Shown here piece by piece: positions 43,345-51,845 of a DNA stretch of 64,000 nt. The stretch spans positions 62,001 to 126,000 of the forward strand of contig NZ_JAUQTB010000011.1 in the NCBI RefSeq assembly GCF_030580655.1, written 5' to 3'. This DNA is from Paenibacillus lacisoli (GTDB taxonomy: Bacteria; Bacillota; Bacilli; Paenibacillales; Paenibacillaceae). The position numbers and the translations under genes were made by a program. Below the pieces are notes generated by a model. It was not told the DNA's origin, did not search any database, and worked only from the letters and a program-made list of their open reading frames with translations. Within the stretch, counting starts at the first letter, position 1; each line of letters begins with the position of its first letter.

Positions 43345-43401
43345 ACCAGGCTTCACCTCTTCATTTCATGACGTTATGCCTTTATTATACATGTCATACG
43401 A

Positions 43402-43827
43402 TTACAGTTTCATAATCAGCACTCCGGCAATCATCAGGCCGATGCCAATAAACTGCGGCAGCTTCATCTTCTGCTTCATCACCTCAAACCAGCCGTTGCT
43501 GTCAATGAGGAAGGTGAGCAGCAGCTGGGCTATGAGCAGAATAGATATCGTTAAGGTAACCCCCATTTTGTGTATCGCTGTCACTTCACTGAAAATAATG
43601 ACTGCCCCAAAAGCCCCGCTGATCAGATACAGCGGCCTTACCTGTCGGAGTCCCTTGGGGGCGGCATCACGGACGAACATCAGAATGATCAAAGATATAA
43701 TGAAACCGGTCAATTGTGTAATCGTGGCCGCCTGCCATGTTCCGATATCTTCGCTGATTCTTGCGTTGGCTACGCCCTGCAGCGTAATACAGGCTCCCCC
43801 AATCAATGCGTACAGTATTCCCTTCAT
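43402..43827 (-). CDS. YdcZ-type (DUF606) membrane protein
   Basis: This 141-residue protein has about five hydrophobic helices, starting KGILYALIGGACITLQGVAN and containing ITQLTGFIISLIILMFVRDA. It is homologous in pattern to the gene at 42121. The ATG at 43825-43827 is chosen because AAGGAG lies eight bases upstream; the frame opens 23 codons earlier. It is the first gene of a possible unit ydcZ / crp-like / ydcZ, with gaps of 57 and 33 bases. Confidence 0.82.
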   Translation of the reverse strand: MKGILYALIGGACITLQGVANARISEDIGTWQAATITQLTGFIISLIILMFVRDAAPKGLRQVRPLYLISGAFGAVIIFSEVTAIHKMGVTLTISILLIAQLLLTFLIDSNGWFEVMKQKMKLPQFIGIGLMIAGVLIMKL

Positions 43828-43931
43828 GCTGTTCTCTCCTTCGCAAAAATCTACCTCTCTCATTAAAGAACATCCGCCGCCCCGCGTGAAGGACATATGT
43901 CCCTAATTTTGAAATTAGAAAAGAAACACAA

Positions 43932-43974
43932 CAAAACCCTCTCAGGGCTTCATATACATGAGCCGAAAGAGGGT
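43932..43974 (-). terminator. Terminator after the mannanase gene
   Basis: On the minus strand ACCCTCT pairs with GAGAGGGT, enclosing an inner GGCTCATG/CATATGAAGCC hairpin, followed by TTTTG. It lies 22 bases after the mannanase stop. Confidence 0.7.
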
Positions 43975-43996
43975 AATTGTATACTGCTTGAATCTT

Positions 43997-44977
43997 TTAA
44001 AAAATACCTGCCTTCACCGAAGTTTGTTTAATTCCGTTCGTTCCGTTAACCACCGTATTGCCAAAGCTGGTCAAGCTTCCATTCGGACCTGTCGCCATAT
44101 CGAGATAGCTGAGGTCTGAGCTGTTGCCGTACCAGGACCAGGCCAGCCAGCCTACGCCTTTCTCCTTGCCGTATTTCATGATCGCCGCTTCGTCTACATC
44201 GCCATTAATATGCTGTCCGCCAAATTCTCCGATTATCAGGGCCAGTCCTTTATTCAGCACATTTTCCATATTAGCCTTGACGGTCGCGTCGTCCTTGCCG
44301 GCGTATTCATACATATGAATGGAGAACATAGTGTTTTTTAACGAATCTGCCGCCAGCACAGACTGACCATAGTCGACGATGGATTGAGGATATTGCCCCC
44401 ACCCTGCTGCATCTACGATTAGTGTATTTTTGATACCAGCATTTCTGAGTTTCGGTATGGCCTTCTTGTATCCGTCGGCCCAGACGCTTCCATTCCAGGT
44501 CCCGTACCATTCATTCGCAATATTGACGATAACACGGTCCTCCTTGCCGATCAGGGCATCCTTGATGCTGATCCAGTAATTCACGGCATTATCCAGTGAG
44601 GTATAATCGTCTTTTCCTGTCGCGTCATGAACTTCCAGAACGGCAATCATCTTATATTGATTTACAAGCGCAATGATATTCTTTACGGAAGCCAGATCAT
44701 CTTTGGTATATTGAGTTCCATTCGAGAGCACGATGCGCACGGTGTTTGAGCCTGTAGCTGCGATAGCCGGGATGGCTTTGCTGAGATCATTTTTGTACCA
44801 GGAATGAGGGTCGTTAACCCCCCGCATGACAAAAGCTTTACCGGTGGAGTCGTATAACTTGGTGCCGCTTACATAAAAACCTGAAGCTGCAGCCGCTTTG
44901 GGCGCTTGATGCCCCCATCCCGCTATTACAAGTAAAGCGGCCATAAGGGTGATCCAAAATTTTTGCTTTTTGACCAT
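43997..44977 (-). CDS. Secreted beta-mannanase, glycoside hydrolase family 5 (GH5_8-like)
   Basis: This 326-residue secreted endo-beta-1,4-mannanase would cut mannan or glucomannan. A signal peptide (KKQKFWITLMAALLVIAG, then AAAAS with likely cleavage near 31-32) leads to one catalytic domain. Catalytic residues by family are E156 in VNIANEWYGTW (acid/base) and E251 in LIIGEFGG (nucleophile). The segment VMRGVNDPHSWYKND is near the GH5_8 pattern, although NDPH replaces the usual NHGH/NHAH. There is no carbohydrate-binding module. The ATG has AGGAGGTACAAGC upstream. It has its own promoter with a cre site and its own terminator. A cellulase activity is less likely. Confidence 0.9.
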   Translation of the reverse strand: MVKKQKFWITLMAALLVIAGWGHQAPKAAAASGFYVSGTKLYDSTGKAFVMRGVNDPHSWYKNDLSKAIPAIAATGSNTVRIVLSNGTQYTKDDLASVKNIIALVNQYKMIAVLEVHDATGKDDYTSLDNAVNYWISIKDALIGKEDRVIVNIANEWYGTWNGSVWADGYKKAIPKLRNAGIKNTLIVDAAGWGQYPQSIVDYGQSVLAADSLKNTMFSIHMYEYAGKDDATVKANMENVLNKGLALIIGEFGGQHINGDVDEAAIMKYGKEKGVGWLAWSWYGNSSDLSYLDMATGPNGSLTSFGNTVVNGTNGIKQTSVKAGIF

Positions 44978-45115
44978 GCTTGTACCTCCTGAAATGATTT
45001 TTTTATTTTAACTCCAGGCCATCAAGGCGCCATAGAGGCCCAGAGTCAAAACCAGCAATGCTGATGCCAAAAGGTATTATATATTAACTTATCGTTAAGG
45101 TTATTTCTTGCTAAC

Positions 45116-45144
45116 ATCATAAAATGGAAACGTTTACAAGTCAA
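45116..45144 (-). promoter_or_regulatory. Mannanase promoter with a CcpA cre site inside the spacer
   Basis: On the minus strand TTGACT (45144-45139) and TATGAT (45121-45116) are exactly 17 bases apart. The 14-base TGGAAACGTTTACA at 45125-45138, a near-consensus cre site, fills most of the spacer. CcpA binding here should block RNA polymerase, giving glucose repression. The leader before the ATG at 44977 would be about 130 bases. Confidence 0.85.
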
Positions 45145-45183
45145 GCTTGAATATGTAATTCCTAACCCGCTTCGTAAACCAGG

Positions 45184-45220
45184 TAAAAAAACGCCCTGCC
45201 AGGAATACCTGGCAGGGCGT
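45184..45220 (-). terminator. Terminator of the sugar porter/ROK operon
   Basis: On the minus strand ACGCCCTGCCAGG and CCTGGCAGGGCGT form a perfect 13-pair stem with a four-base loop, followed by TTTTTTT. It lies 25 bases after the ROK gene. Confidence 0.93.
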
Positions 45221-45245
45221 AAAAGATGTAAAATAAAAACTTTAT

Positions 45246-46142
45246 TTATCCGTTCAGCAAGTTAAGTTTTTTCTCGGCTGCGGCTTTGCCAAGCGCCAAT
45301 GCACCGCTCAAGCCGGCATTATCTCCAAGCCCAGGAGTCACAATGTACTCGTCAATACGGCCCTTCAGCTCATCTGCAACCACGTAGCCGTTCAGGGCAC
45401 GCTGAACCTCAGCTCTAATCAATGGAAGCAGCTGTTCCTGATGCATCACGCCTCCGCCCAGAATAACTTTTTTGGGACTCAGCATCAGAATGGTTCCGGC
45501 AATGGCTTGGCCTAGATAAAATGCCTCCATCTCCCATGCTTCGTGATCTGCCGGCAGTTCATGACCTTTGACACCCCAGCGCTTCTCAATAGCGGGGCCT
45601 GCAGCCATCCCTTCCAGACAATCGTTGTGGAAAGGGCAGTTACCTTCGAAATGATCGTGCGGATGACGACGGGTCATAATATGGCCGCCTTCCGGATGAA
45701 CTAAACCGTGAACCAGTTTGCCTTCGGTATATACTCCGACTCCGACACCTGTTCCAATCGTGTAATATACACAGCTGTCCAGCCCTTGAGCGGCACCCCA
45801 TACAGCCTCGCCATATGCTGCTGCATTAACATCTGTGTCCCAGCCAAAAGGAACGTTAAATGCCTTTTGCAGTGTAGGCAGGAAAGGAAAACCTGACCAC
45901 CCCGGCTTTGGTGTGCTGGTCACACAGCCGTACATTTCACTTTCGGGATTCAGATCAATTGGACCAAATGTCCCGATACCGATCGCTTCCACACCTTTAC
46001 CCTCGAAGTAAGAAATGACCTCACTCATATTTTTTTCAGGCCGATCTGTGGGAAAGCTGATTCGGTCTTCGATCTCTCCATGTTCATTGCCGATCCCGCA
46101 TACAAATTTGGTTCCCCCGGCTTCAATAGCTCCAATACGCAT
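45246..46142 (-). CDS. ROK family fructokinase
   Basis: This 298-residue sugar kinase resembles GmuE/ScrK-type fructokinases. The ATP site is GAIEAGGTKFVCG (about 4-16), the ROK core VNAAAYGEAVWGAAQG (about 106-121), and the zinc-binding part HPHDHFEGNCPFHNDCLEG (about 160-178) with three or four ligands. IGTGVGVG lies in between. It would phosphorylate fructose or mannose in the cytoplasm. It follows the sugar porter gene by 28 bases and ends before a strong terminator. In B. subtilis the homologous gmuE lies in the glucomannan operon with a mannanase gene, a similar theme to this neighbourhood. Confidence 0.9.
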   Translation of the reverse strand: MRIGAIEAGGTKFVCGIGNEHGEIEDRISFPTDRPEKNMSEVISYFEGKGVEAIGIGTFGPIDLNPESEMYGCVTSTPKPGWSGFPFLPTLQKAFNVPFGWDTDVNAAAYGEAVWGAAQGLDSCVYYTIGTGVGVGVYTEGKLVHGLVHPEGGHIMTRRHPHDHFEGNCPFHNDCLEGMAAGPAIEKRWGVKGHELPADHEAWEMEAFYLGQAIAGTILMLSPKKVILGGGVMHQEQLLPLIRAEVQRALNGYVVADELKGRIDEYIVTPGLGDNAGLSGALALGKAAAEKKLNLLNG

Positions 46143-46170
46143 TTTAAATCTCCCCTAACCCATGATGCAG

Positions 46171-47595
46171 TTATTTAACAGTCCACATATTCTCGATATC
46201 TTCCAGTGATTTCCCTTTCGTCTCCGGCAGCGCACGCCATACAAACAGAACGCAGAGCAGTGCCATAAACGCGAACAGCCAGAATGTTGGTGCTCCTCCC
46301 AGCGAGCGCAGCATTGGCGGGAAGGATTGGGAAACAACATAGTCGCCAATCCAATGTGTCATCGTACCGATCGCAACCGCTTTGCCGCGGATACTGCTTG
46401 GGAAAATCTCGGACAAGACTACCCATAGTACCGCTCCCAACGATACGGCGAACGATGCAACATACAGAAGAACAAAAACGAGCAGCAGCGGACCTGATGT
46501 ATGACCGGTATAGAATGCGAAACCGATAACAGTCAGACAAACCATCATGGCCGCAGAACCGGTAATGAGCAGTGCTTTACGTCCCACTTTGTCAACCAGC
46601 CACAAGGACAGAATTGTAAAGACCAGATTGACAAAACCGACCGCAATCGTCTGTACCAATGAAGCATTGGCTCCCATGCCAGCCTGTTTGAAGATTTCCG
46701 GTGCATAATACATGATTGCGTTAATGCCTGTAATTTGCTGGAACGCGGCCAGCAGCACACCGATCAGAAGCGCCCAGCGCAGGCCGGGTTTGAACAGATC
46801 GCGGAATGAACCGCCCTTTTCTTCTTCTTTGAATGTTTCCTTGATCGTAAGCACTTCTTCCCTTGCGAGCGTTTCACCGTTCACACGGATGAGAATCGGC
46901 AGCGCCTCGGCAGGGCGTCCCTGCTTAATCAGCCATCTTGGGCTTTCCGGTACGAAGAACAGCAGGATGACGAAGAGCAGGCCCGGAATAACACCAACCC
47001 CAAACATCCAGCGCCATGCCATAGTTACATCCCAGTAATCGTTACCACTGCTAACAATCCAGAGGTTCACGAAATAGACAAGAAAAATACCGGTTACAAT
47101 GGCCAGCTGATTAAGAGCAACCAGACGTCCACGATATTTGGCCGGCGCAATCTCGGCATTGTAAAGAGGACATAGTGCAGATGTAAAACCGATACCTACA
47201 CCGCCAATGATACGGGAAACAATATACATCGAAAAGGTTGTCGGCAAGGCAGTCCCGATCGTACCTACAATAAATATCAATCCCGCGGCAATCAGCATCT
47301 TTTTGCGCCCAAAACGGTCACTAAACATCCCTGATGTCGCTGCGCCGACAATGGCACCCAGAATAATACTTGAAACAGCAAAACCCTGCTGTAGATCACT
47401 CAAGTGAAAATTTTGCGTCAGAAAACCAAGCGCCCCCGACACGACCGCAGTATCGAAACCAAACAGCAGTCCGCCAAGCGCAGCTACAATGGATACCAGC
47501 GTAACGAACACCATGTTGGGCTTATCTTCGTTTCCTTGCGGATGAGTCTCCATATTCACTTGTTGCTTACGATCTTCCACAGTTACGGATGACAT
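46171..47595 (-). CDS. Sugar porter family MFS transporter
   Basis: This 474-residue, 12-helix sugar:proton symporter carries the sugar porter signatures GGLLFGFDTAVVSGAL (about 40-55), DRFGRKKML (about 93-101), PESPRWL (about 211-217), QQITGINAIMYYAPEIF (about 278-294) and LPETKGKSLEDIE near the C-terminus. The ATG at 47593-47595 is chosen because GGGGAG lies seven bases upstream. The transcription start predicted from the extended -10 at 47638 also rules out the longer frame. It is in one operon with the ROK kinase. Xylose, arabinose, glucose, fructose or myo-inositol are all possible cargos; the kinase favours fructose or another hexose. Confidence 0.92.
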   Translation of the reverse strand: MSSVTVEDRKQQVNMETHPQGNEDKPNMVFVTLVSIVAALGGLLFGFDTAVVSGALGFLTQNFHLSDLQQGFAVSSIILGAIVGAATSGMFSDRFGRKKMLIAAGLIFIVGTIGTALPTTFSMYIVSRIIGGVGIGFTSALCPLYNAEIAPAKYRGRLVALNQLAIVTGIFLVYFVNLWIVSSGNDYWDVTMAWRWMFGVGVIPGLLFVILLFFVPESPRWLIKQGRPAEALPILIRVNGETLAREEVLTIKETFKEEEKGGSFRDLFKPGLRWALLIGVLLAAFQQITGINAIMYYAPEIFKQAGMGANASLVQTIAVGFVNLVFTILSLWLVDKVGRKALLITGSAAMMVCLTVIGFAFYTGHTSGPLLLVFVLLYVASFAVSLGAVLWVVLSEIFPSSIRGKAVAIGTMTHWIGDYVVSQSFPPMLRSLGGAPTFWLFAFMALLCVLFVWRALPETKGKSLEDIENMWTVK

Positions 47596-47637
47596 ATGGA
47601 ATCTCCCCTTTCTCTTTCCTGTAACAATCCAGGTCAA

Positions 47638-47646
47638 ATTATATCA
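47638..47646 (-). promoter_or_regulatory. Extended -10 promoter of the sugar porter operon
   Basis: The minus strand reads TGATATAAT, an extended -10 (TG-N-TATAAT). No good -35 was found 17 bases upstream, so an activator such as the nearby YesN-type protein may be needed. The leader is about 35 bases. Confidence 0.6.
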
Positions 47647-47772
47647 TTGCCTGTTAGGGGTGCAGGTTATTATCTCCAGCACTTTTCTGCTCTCTTCCTG
47701 CACATCCTTAAGTTCGTGAACATCCTGCCGTTTTATTCGTTCAAACTAGCATTATTTTGTGCAGGGAAGCAC

Positions 47773-47802
47773 AAAAAAGTCCATGTCTCACGGACATGGA
47801 CT
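47773..47802 (-). terminator. Terminator of the sensor operon
   Basis: On the minus strand AGTCCATGTC and GACATGGACT form a perfect ten-pair stem with a five-base loop, followed by TTTTTT. It lies 51 bases after the YesN-type gene. Confidence 0.92.
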
Positions 47803-47853
47803 GAAAATGAATAAATATTTGTTCATTCAGGCTGAACTTCCCCGCTCCAACAG

Positions 47854-49203
47854 CTACCTCAACTGATTGCGATACTCTGTCGGTGTCATACCTGTCACCC
47901 TTTTAAATACCCGGCTGAAATAATTAGGGTCCTTGTAGCCAACCTCGAAGCAGACCTCCTTTAGACTCAACTGCTCGGAGGACATGATTTCTTTGGCCTT
48001 TTCAATGCGCAGCCGGGTCAGCAGATCGATAAAACTTTCTCCAAACTGCTGTTTCATAATTTTGCTCAGATAGTAGGGATTCAGGTGAACATGTTCCGCC
48101 ACATCCTCGAGTGACAGCTCTTCTGTGTAGCGCTGCAGAATGTACTGTCTGGCTCTGTCTAGTACAGTGATGGTCTCCTGTTCCCTTTCTTCCCGGCTTC
48201 GCTGAAGCGCGGTGGCGACATAAGATCGGTGCAGCCGGTGCTGCCCGTCCGAAAGGGAAGAGACCTTGTAGGCTTCCCCTTCGCCATTGCGGAGATCATC
48301 GAACCGGCATACCTTGCCCCCCTGCTCATAATAAGCGGAAGCAAAGACGGCTTCAAAATAAGATTGATGCAATCCGTCCGCTCCCTCGCACAGTGATCCC
48401 ACTCCAACCGAGATTGACGTTGACCATTCCACCTGCCGTTCGACTCGCAGGCAGAGATCTTCACCAAACCGCTTAACCTCATCCATCCAGCCGGCATGCT
48501 GATCCGGATTTCGGGGAGCCGTCAGGAAAATGGCAATATGCTGGTCAATCAGCGAACTGAGAATGCATTCCATGCCGCTGCTTTTGGTGTAACTGCGAAT
48601 GAAGTCGTACAGCCTCTTCTCATCCAGCTGTGTGGGACTTTCTGCAAGAGCGGCGACCATCGAACATCCGGTACCCAGCGGAAAATCGAGCCATTCCGCC
48701 AATTGGGCTGCATCACTGTCTCCTGTCTGGTGCACCATAATCATGAGGGCCAGTTCATTCTCAGCCAGCGGTACCAGCTGGGATACTTTGTTCTTCAGCT
48801 CCAGATGTTCCTGTCGTCTGCGTTTTTCCTCGTCCAGTTCCTGAACGAGCTGCTGCAGAATTTCGACAACTTCGTTCCTTTTCGCCGGCTTAACAATGTA
48901 TTCCTTAACTCCCAAGGACAGTGCCTCTTTAGCATACGCAAAATAATCATAGGCGGTAACGAGAACAAACTTCGTATCCGGCAGGCTTTCCTTGATCTCC
49001 CGAATTGCATCAAGGCCGCGGATACCTGGCATATTCACATCCATCAAGACGATATGCGGATGCTCTTCCTCTGCCAATTCAATAGCCCTGCGGCCATTCT
49101 CCGCATGAATGATACGGAAATTCTCTTTCAGCATATGATCGATAATCCACTCCAGACCTTCCCGTTCGAGTGCTTCATCGTCAGCTATTAATATTTTGTA
49201 CAT
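47854..49203 (-). CDS. YesN-type response regulator with AraC DNA-binding domain
   Basis: This 449-residue response regulator has an N-terminal receiver domain with D8, D9 and phospho-acceptor D55 (VLMDVNMPG), T and K positions in VLVTAYD and YIVKPAKR, and a C-terminal AraC domain (SLEDVAEHVHLNPYYLSKIM and EVCFEVGYKDPNYFSRVFKR). Its start overlaps the end of the kinase gene by 23 bases. It is the last gene of a three-gene sensing operon. The likely target is the sugar porter/ROK operon next door, by analogy with other YesN systems beside transport genes. Confidence 0.93.
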   Translation of the reverse strand: MYKILIADDEALEREGLEWIIDHMLKENFRIIHAENGRRAIELAEEEHPHIVLMDVNMPGIRGLDAIREIKESLPDTKFVLVTAYDYFAYAKEALSLGVKEYIVKPAKRNEVVEILQQLVQELDEEKRRRQEHLELKNKVSQLVPLAENELALMIMVHQTGDSDAAQLAEWLDFPLGTGCSMVAALAESPTQLDEKRLYDFIRSYTKSSGMECILSSLIDQHIAIFLTAPRNPDQHAGWMDEVKRFGEDLCLRVERQVEWSTSISVGVGSLCEGADGLHQSYFEAVFASAYYEQGGKVCRFDDLRNGEGEAYKVSSLSDGQHRLHRSYVATALQRSREEREQETITVLDRARQYILQRYTEELSLEDVAEHVHLNPYYLSKIMKQQFGESFIDLLTRLRIEKAKEIMSSEQLSLKEVCFEVGYKDPNYFSRVFKRVTGMTPTEYRNQLR

Positions 49204-50629
49204 AAATGCCCCCCTCCTCTGTCAGCGGAATTCTAAATCTGATCTCGGTTCCCTTTCCCGGTTCGCTGCTGATCTCGACCAGATCATCTTTTCCGTAGAA
49301 CAGGGCCAGGCGCTTGAATACATTGCGGGTACCAATGCCGGTAGAGGTACGGCTGATCTCTTTGTCTTTGAGCTCCAGCAGAGATTTTCTTGTTTCCTCT
49401 TCCATCCCTGCTCCATTATCAGCAATAGAAATCAGGACCTCCTGACCTAGGCGCCTGATGGCGAGCCTGATCACTCCTCCCTGTTCCATGTGATCGATAC
49501 CATGCATAAAGGCATTCTCGATGATCGGCTGAATCGTCAAGGACGGAACCAGGATCTGCAGGACAGACTTATCAATATCGGTCTCAAATTGAACACGGTC
49601 CCGGAAACGGGCTTTCTGTATCGCGATATATTCATCCACATGTTTCAGCTCATTCTCCAGAGTGACCGGCTGATCAAGGCTCCGCAGATTATACCTGAGC
49701 AGATTGGACATGGATACAATCAGATCACTGGTCTGCTCAGCTCCCTCCAACAGGGCCAGCTTCGAAAGAACATTCAAGGTATTGAACAGAAAGTGCGGAT
49801 TAATCTGGCTCTGCAGCGCCTGCAGCTCGAGCTCCTTCACCAGCCTGTCTTTCTCCAGGCTTTCTTTCTCTTTTTCCATCATCACCAGCAGATCAGCGGC
49901 CATTTGGTCAACTGCATCCGACAAAATCCCCAGTTCATCATCTGTATTCGGCTCGGGCACCGGCTTGAGGTCCAGCTTGCCCTCCGCCACTTCTTGTGCT
50001 CTGGCTACCAGCCTCGAGACGGGAACGGTGATACTGCGCGAAATCCAGATAGCAATCACAACACTTAACAGCGCGTTCACGGTAAAAAGTGCTGCGCCGA
50101 GCGTGTGGATCTTCCGGGTCTCCAACTGAATTTGCCGGTAAAGCGGCTGGTAATAATCCAGCTCTTCATTGACGAGGGAAATTCCTTCTTCCCGGATAAA
50201 AGCCATGGTCTGTTCGGCTTCTTCATAATCTGACAGCGCCGCTGACAAAGAATCGGTGGACGCTGCCTGCAGGGCAGATTGCTCTTGGGACAAATAAGTG
50301 CTCCATGTATTTAAATATCCTTCAACAGAAGAGGCCTGTGGTGAAGCAGCTTCCAATTGAGCAATGTCTGCTTTCATCTGCTGCATGCTTGAACGGGAAT
50401 GTTCCAGATCAGTCTTCGTTCGTTCATCCGGGTTAAGCAGATACGTATACAAGCGCTGAAGGTGATCCTCCGCGGTCTGGACCGACTGCTTATATAACAG
50501 AATACGGACCATCATCCTGTCATAGCTGTCCTGAACCCCCTTGCCGCTCTCGAAGAAGAAGAAGGTCACCAGATTCACCAGCAGTACAAGCAGCGGAATA
50601 AAAACCAGCAGCTTTCGGCGTATCGTCAT
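49181..50629 (-). CDS. YesM-type sensor histidine kinase
   Basis: This 482-residue membrane kinase has two transmembrane segments (VFIPLLVLLVNLVTFFFF near 9-26; ALFTVNALLSVVIAIWIS near 180-197) around an extracellular helical domain. A HAMP region (SRLVARAQEVAEG) follows, then the histidine in QINPHFLFNTLNVLSKLALL near 276-295. The ATPase N-box is IIENAFMHGID, with G boxes ADNGAG and GTGIGTRNVFKRL. It overlaps both neighbours. The extracellular domain is small, so sensing probably depends on the membrane-anchored sugar-binding protein encoded just upstream. Confidence 0.92.
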   Translation of the reverse strand: MTIRRKLLVFIPLLVLLVNLVTFFFFESGKGVQDSYDRMMVRILLYKQSVQTAEDHLQRLYTYLLNPDERTKTDLEHSRSSMQQMKADIAQLEAASPQASSVEGYLNTWSTYLSQEQSALQAASTDSLSAALSDYEEAEQTMAFIREEGISLVNEELDYYQPLYRQIQLETRKIHTLGAALFTVNALLSVVIAIWISRSITVPVSRLVARAQEVAEGKLDLKPVPEPNTDDELGILSDAVDQMAADLLVMMEKEKESLEKDRLVKELELQALQSQINPHFLFNTLNVLSKLALLEGAEQTSDLIVSMSNLLRYNLRSLDQPVTLENELKHVDEYIAIQKARFRDRVQFETDIDKSVLQILVPSLTIQPIIENAFMHGIDHMEQGGVIRLAIRRLGQEVLISIADNGAGMEEETRKSLLELKDKEISRTSTGIGTRNVFKRLALFYGKDDLVEISSEPGKGTEIRFRIPLTEEGGIYVQNINS

Positions 50630-51618
50630 GGCGTCTTCCCTTCCGCCTTCATAAAGGAAGGACTGGCCATAACCGAAATTTCTGTATATTTTTTGCCTGG
50701 CGAAGCTTTTCCGCTCAAATAATCCCGAATCATTGTGACCCCATCATATCCCATACGGTATGGCTGCTGAATCAAAGTCAAGTCGATGCGGTTCTCACGG
50801 ACTGCCTGCAGCGTCTCATCCAGATCATCAAAGGCAAATATGCCTGCAGATGATCCGGTCCGCTCGGCGGCCTCCAAAATACCAAGCCCATCCAGCGAGC
50901 TGAAGCCTACCAGACTTTCCGGATGAGGATCTTTTTTCAACAGCTCTTCACTTCGCTGGGCAGCCTGCAGACGTGAATTTTCTGAAGAGGTTACTTCTAA
51001 TATTCGCATATGCGGATATTCGGCAATGACCGACCGGAAACCCTTCAGTCTCAGCTGCTGACTGTACGATTGGAAATTCGATACCATTACGCCAATGCTT
51101 CCCCGGCCGCTGCTGTACTTGGCAATATACTGCCCCATCTTACGGCCGGCTTCATAGTTATCAGTTCCTATATAGGCAAGACGGCGGCTACCCGGTTCAT
51201 CCGCATCCAGTGTAATGACCGGAATCCCGAGTGCAGCCGCTTTATCGATCCATGCTTTCTGCTCCGGCTGATGAATCCCCTGTACCATAATAGCAGCAGG
51301 CCGGGATGCAACCGCCTTCGCAAGCAGGCTGACCTGTTCCTCCGGGTTAATCCGCAGCGGCCCGGTGTACTCCAAAGTGATATGCTGTTGATTCGCCGCC
51401 TCGGCTGCCCCCTGCTCGACCTTTCTCCAGTACGGATTATCCAGCTCCTGGCCGATGAGCACAACACGGGGTTGGGTAGCGCTCCCTGCAGCAGCAGGCT
51501 GAACCAGCTCATGCAGATGTACGTTTGCCAGGAGAAACGGGATGAGCAGCCCGGTGAAGCAAGCGAACAAGATAATTATTCCAACCCCCCATGTACGGGG
51601 AATGTTAACGCGGGACAT
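50626..51618 (-). CDS. Membrane-anchored sugar-binding protein (RbsB/XylF-like sensor)
   Basis: This 330-residue protein belongs to the type-I periplasmic binding family (Peripla_BP_4). Instead of a lipobox it has one N-terminal membrane anchor (GVGIIILFACFTGLLIPFLL, about 11-30). Ligand-fold marks are VVLIGQELDNPYWRKVEQG (about 53-71), GIPVITLDADEPGSRRLAYI (about 131-150) and IFAFDDLDETLQAVRENRID (about 240-259). It overlaps the kinase gene by four bases (ATGA). No permease or ATPase is present, so it is a sensor subunit rather than an importer part, as in XylFII-LytS or similar systems. Confidence 0.88.
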   Translation of the reverse strand: MSRVNIPRTWGVGIIILFACFTGLLIPFLLANVHLHELVQPAAAGSATQPRVVLIGQELDNPYWRKVEQGAAEAANQQHITLEYTGPLRINPEEQVSLLAKAVASRPAAIMVQGIHQPEQKAWIDKAAALGIPVITLDADEPGSRRLAYIGTDNYEAGRKMGQYIAKYSSGRGSIGVMVSNFQSYSQQLRLKGFRSVIAEYPHMRILEVTSSENSRLQAAQRSEELLKKDPHPESLVGFSSLDGLGILEAAERTGSSAGIFAFDDLDETLQAVRENRIDLTLIQQPYRMGYDGVTMIRDYLSGKASPGKKYTEISVMASPSFMKAEGKTP

Positions 51619-51771
51619 AGCAGCGGCTCCTTCTTGATCATGAATGCAGACTTATTGGCTGCCTTCTTCATAGTTGCTGTAAAAAAATTAAGTATACCCT
51701 ATTATACAGAAAATGTGCAGGAGCCTAAATGGATATCGATCACTTTAAATGCTGAACGTGAAAACCACGAA

Positions 51772-51802
51772 GGCCTTTATCCGTCAATGACGGATAAAGG
51801 CC
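51772..51802. terminator. Hairpin after the OYE-family gene
   Basis: GGCCTTTATCCGTC and GACGGATAAAGGCC form a perfect 14-pair stem with loop AAT. There is no clear T run, so termination on the minus strand is likely but not certain. It lies 44 bases after the OYE-type gene. Confidence 0.6.
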
Positions 51803-51845
51803 CCGGTTAACTTCCTATAGGATGGCGAATAGTCCTGCACTTGCC

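Noticed and set aside
43376..43906. A 176-codon plus-strand frame opposite the second YdcZ gene
   Set aside because: The minus-strand YdcZ protein has a ribosome binding site and clear membrane helices. The plus frame has none of these.
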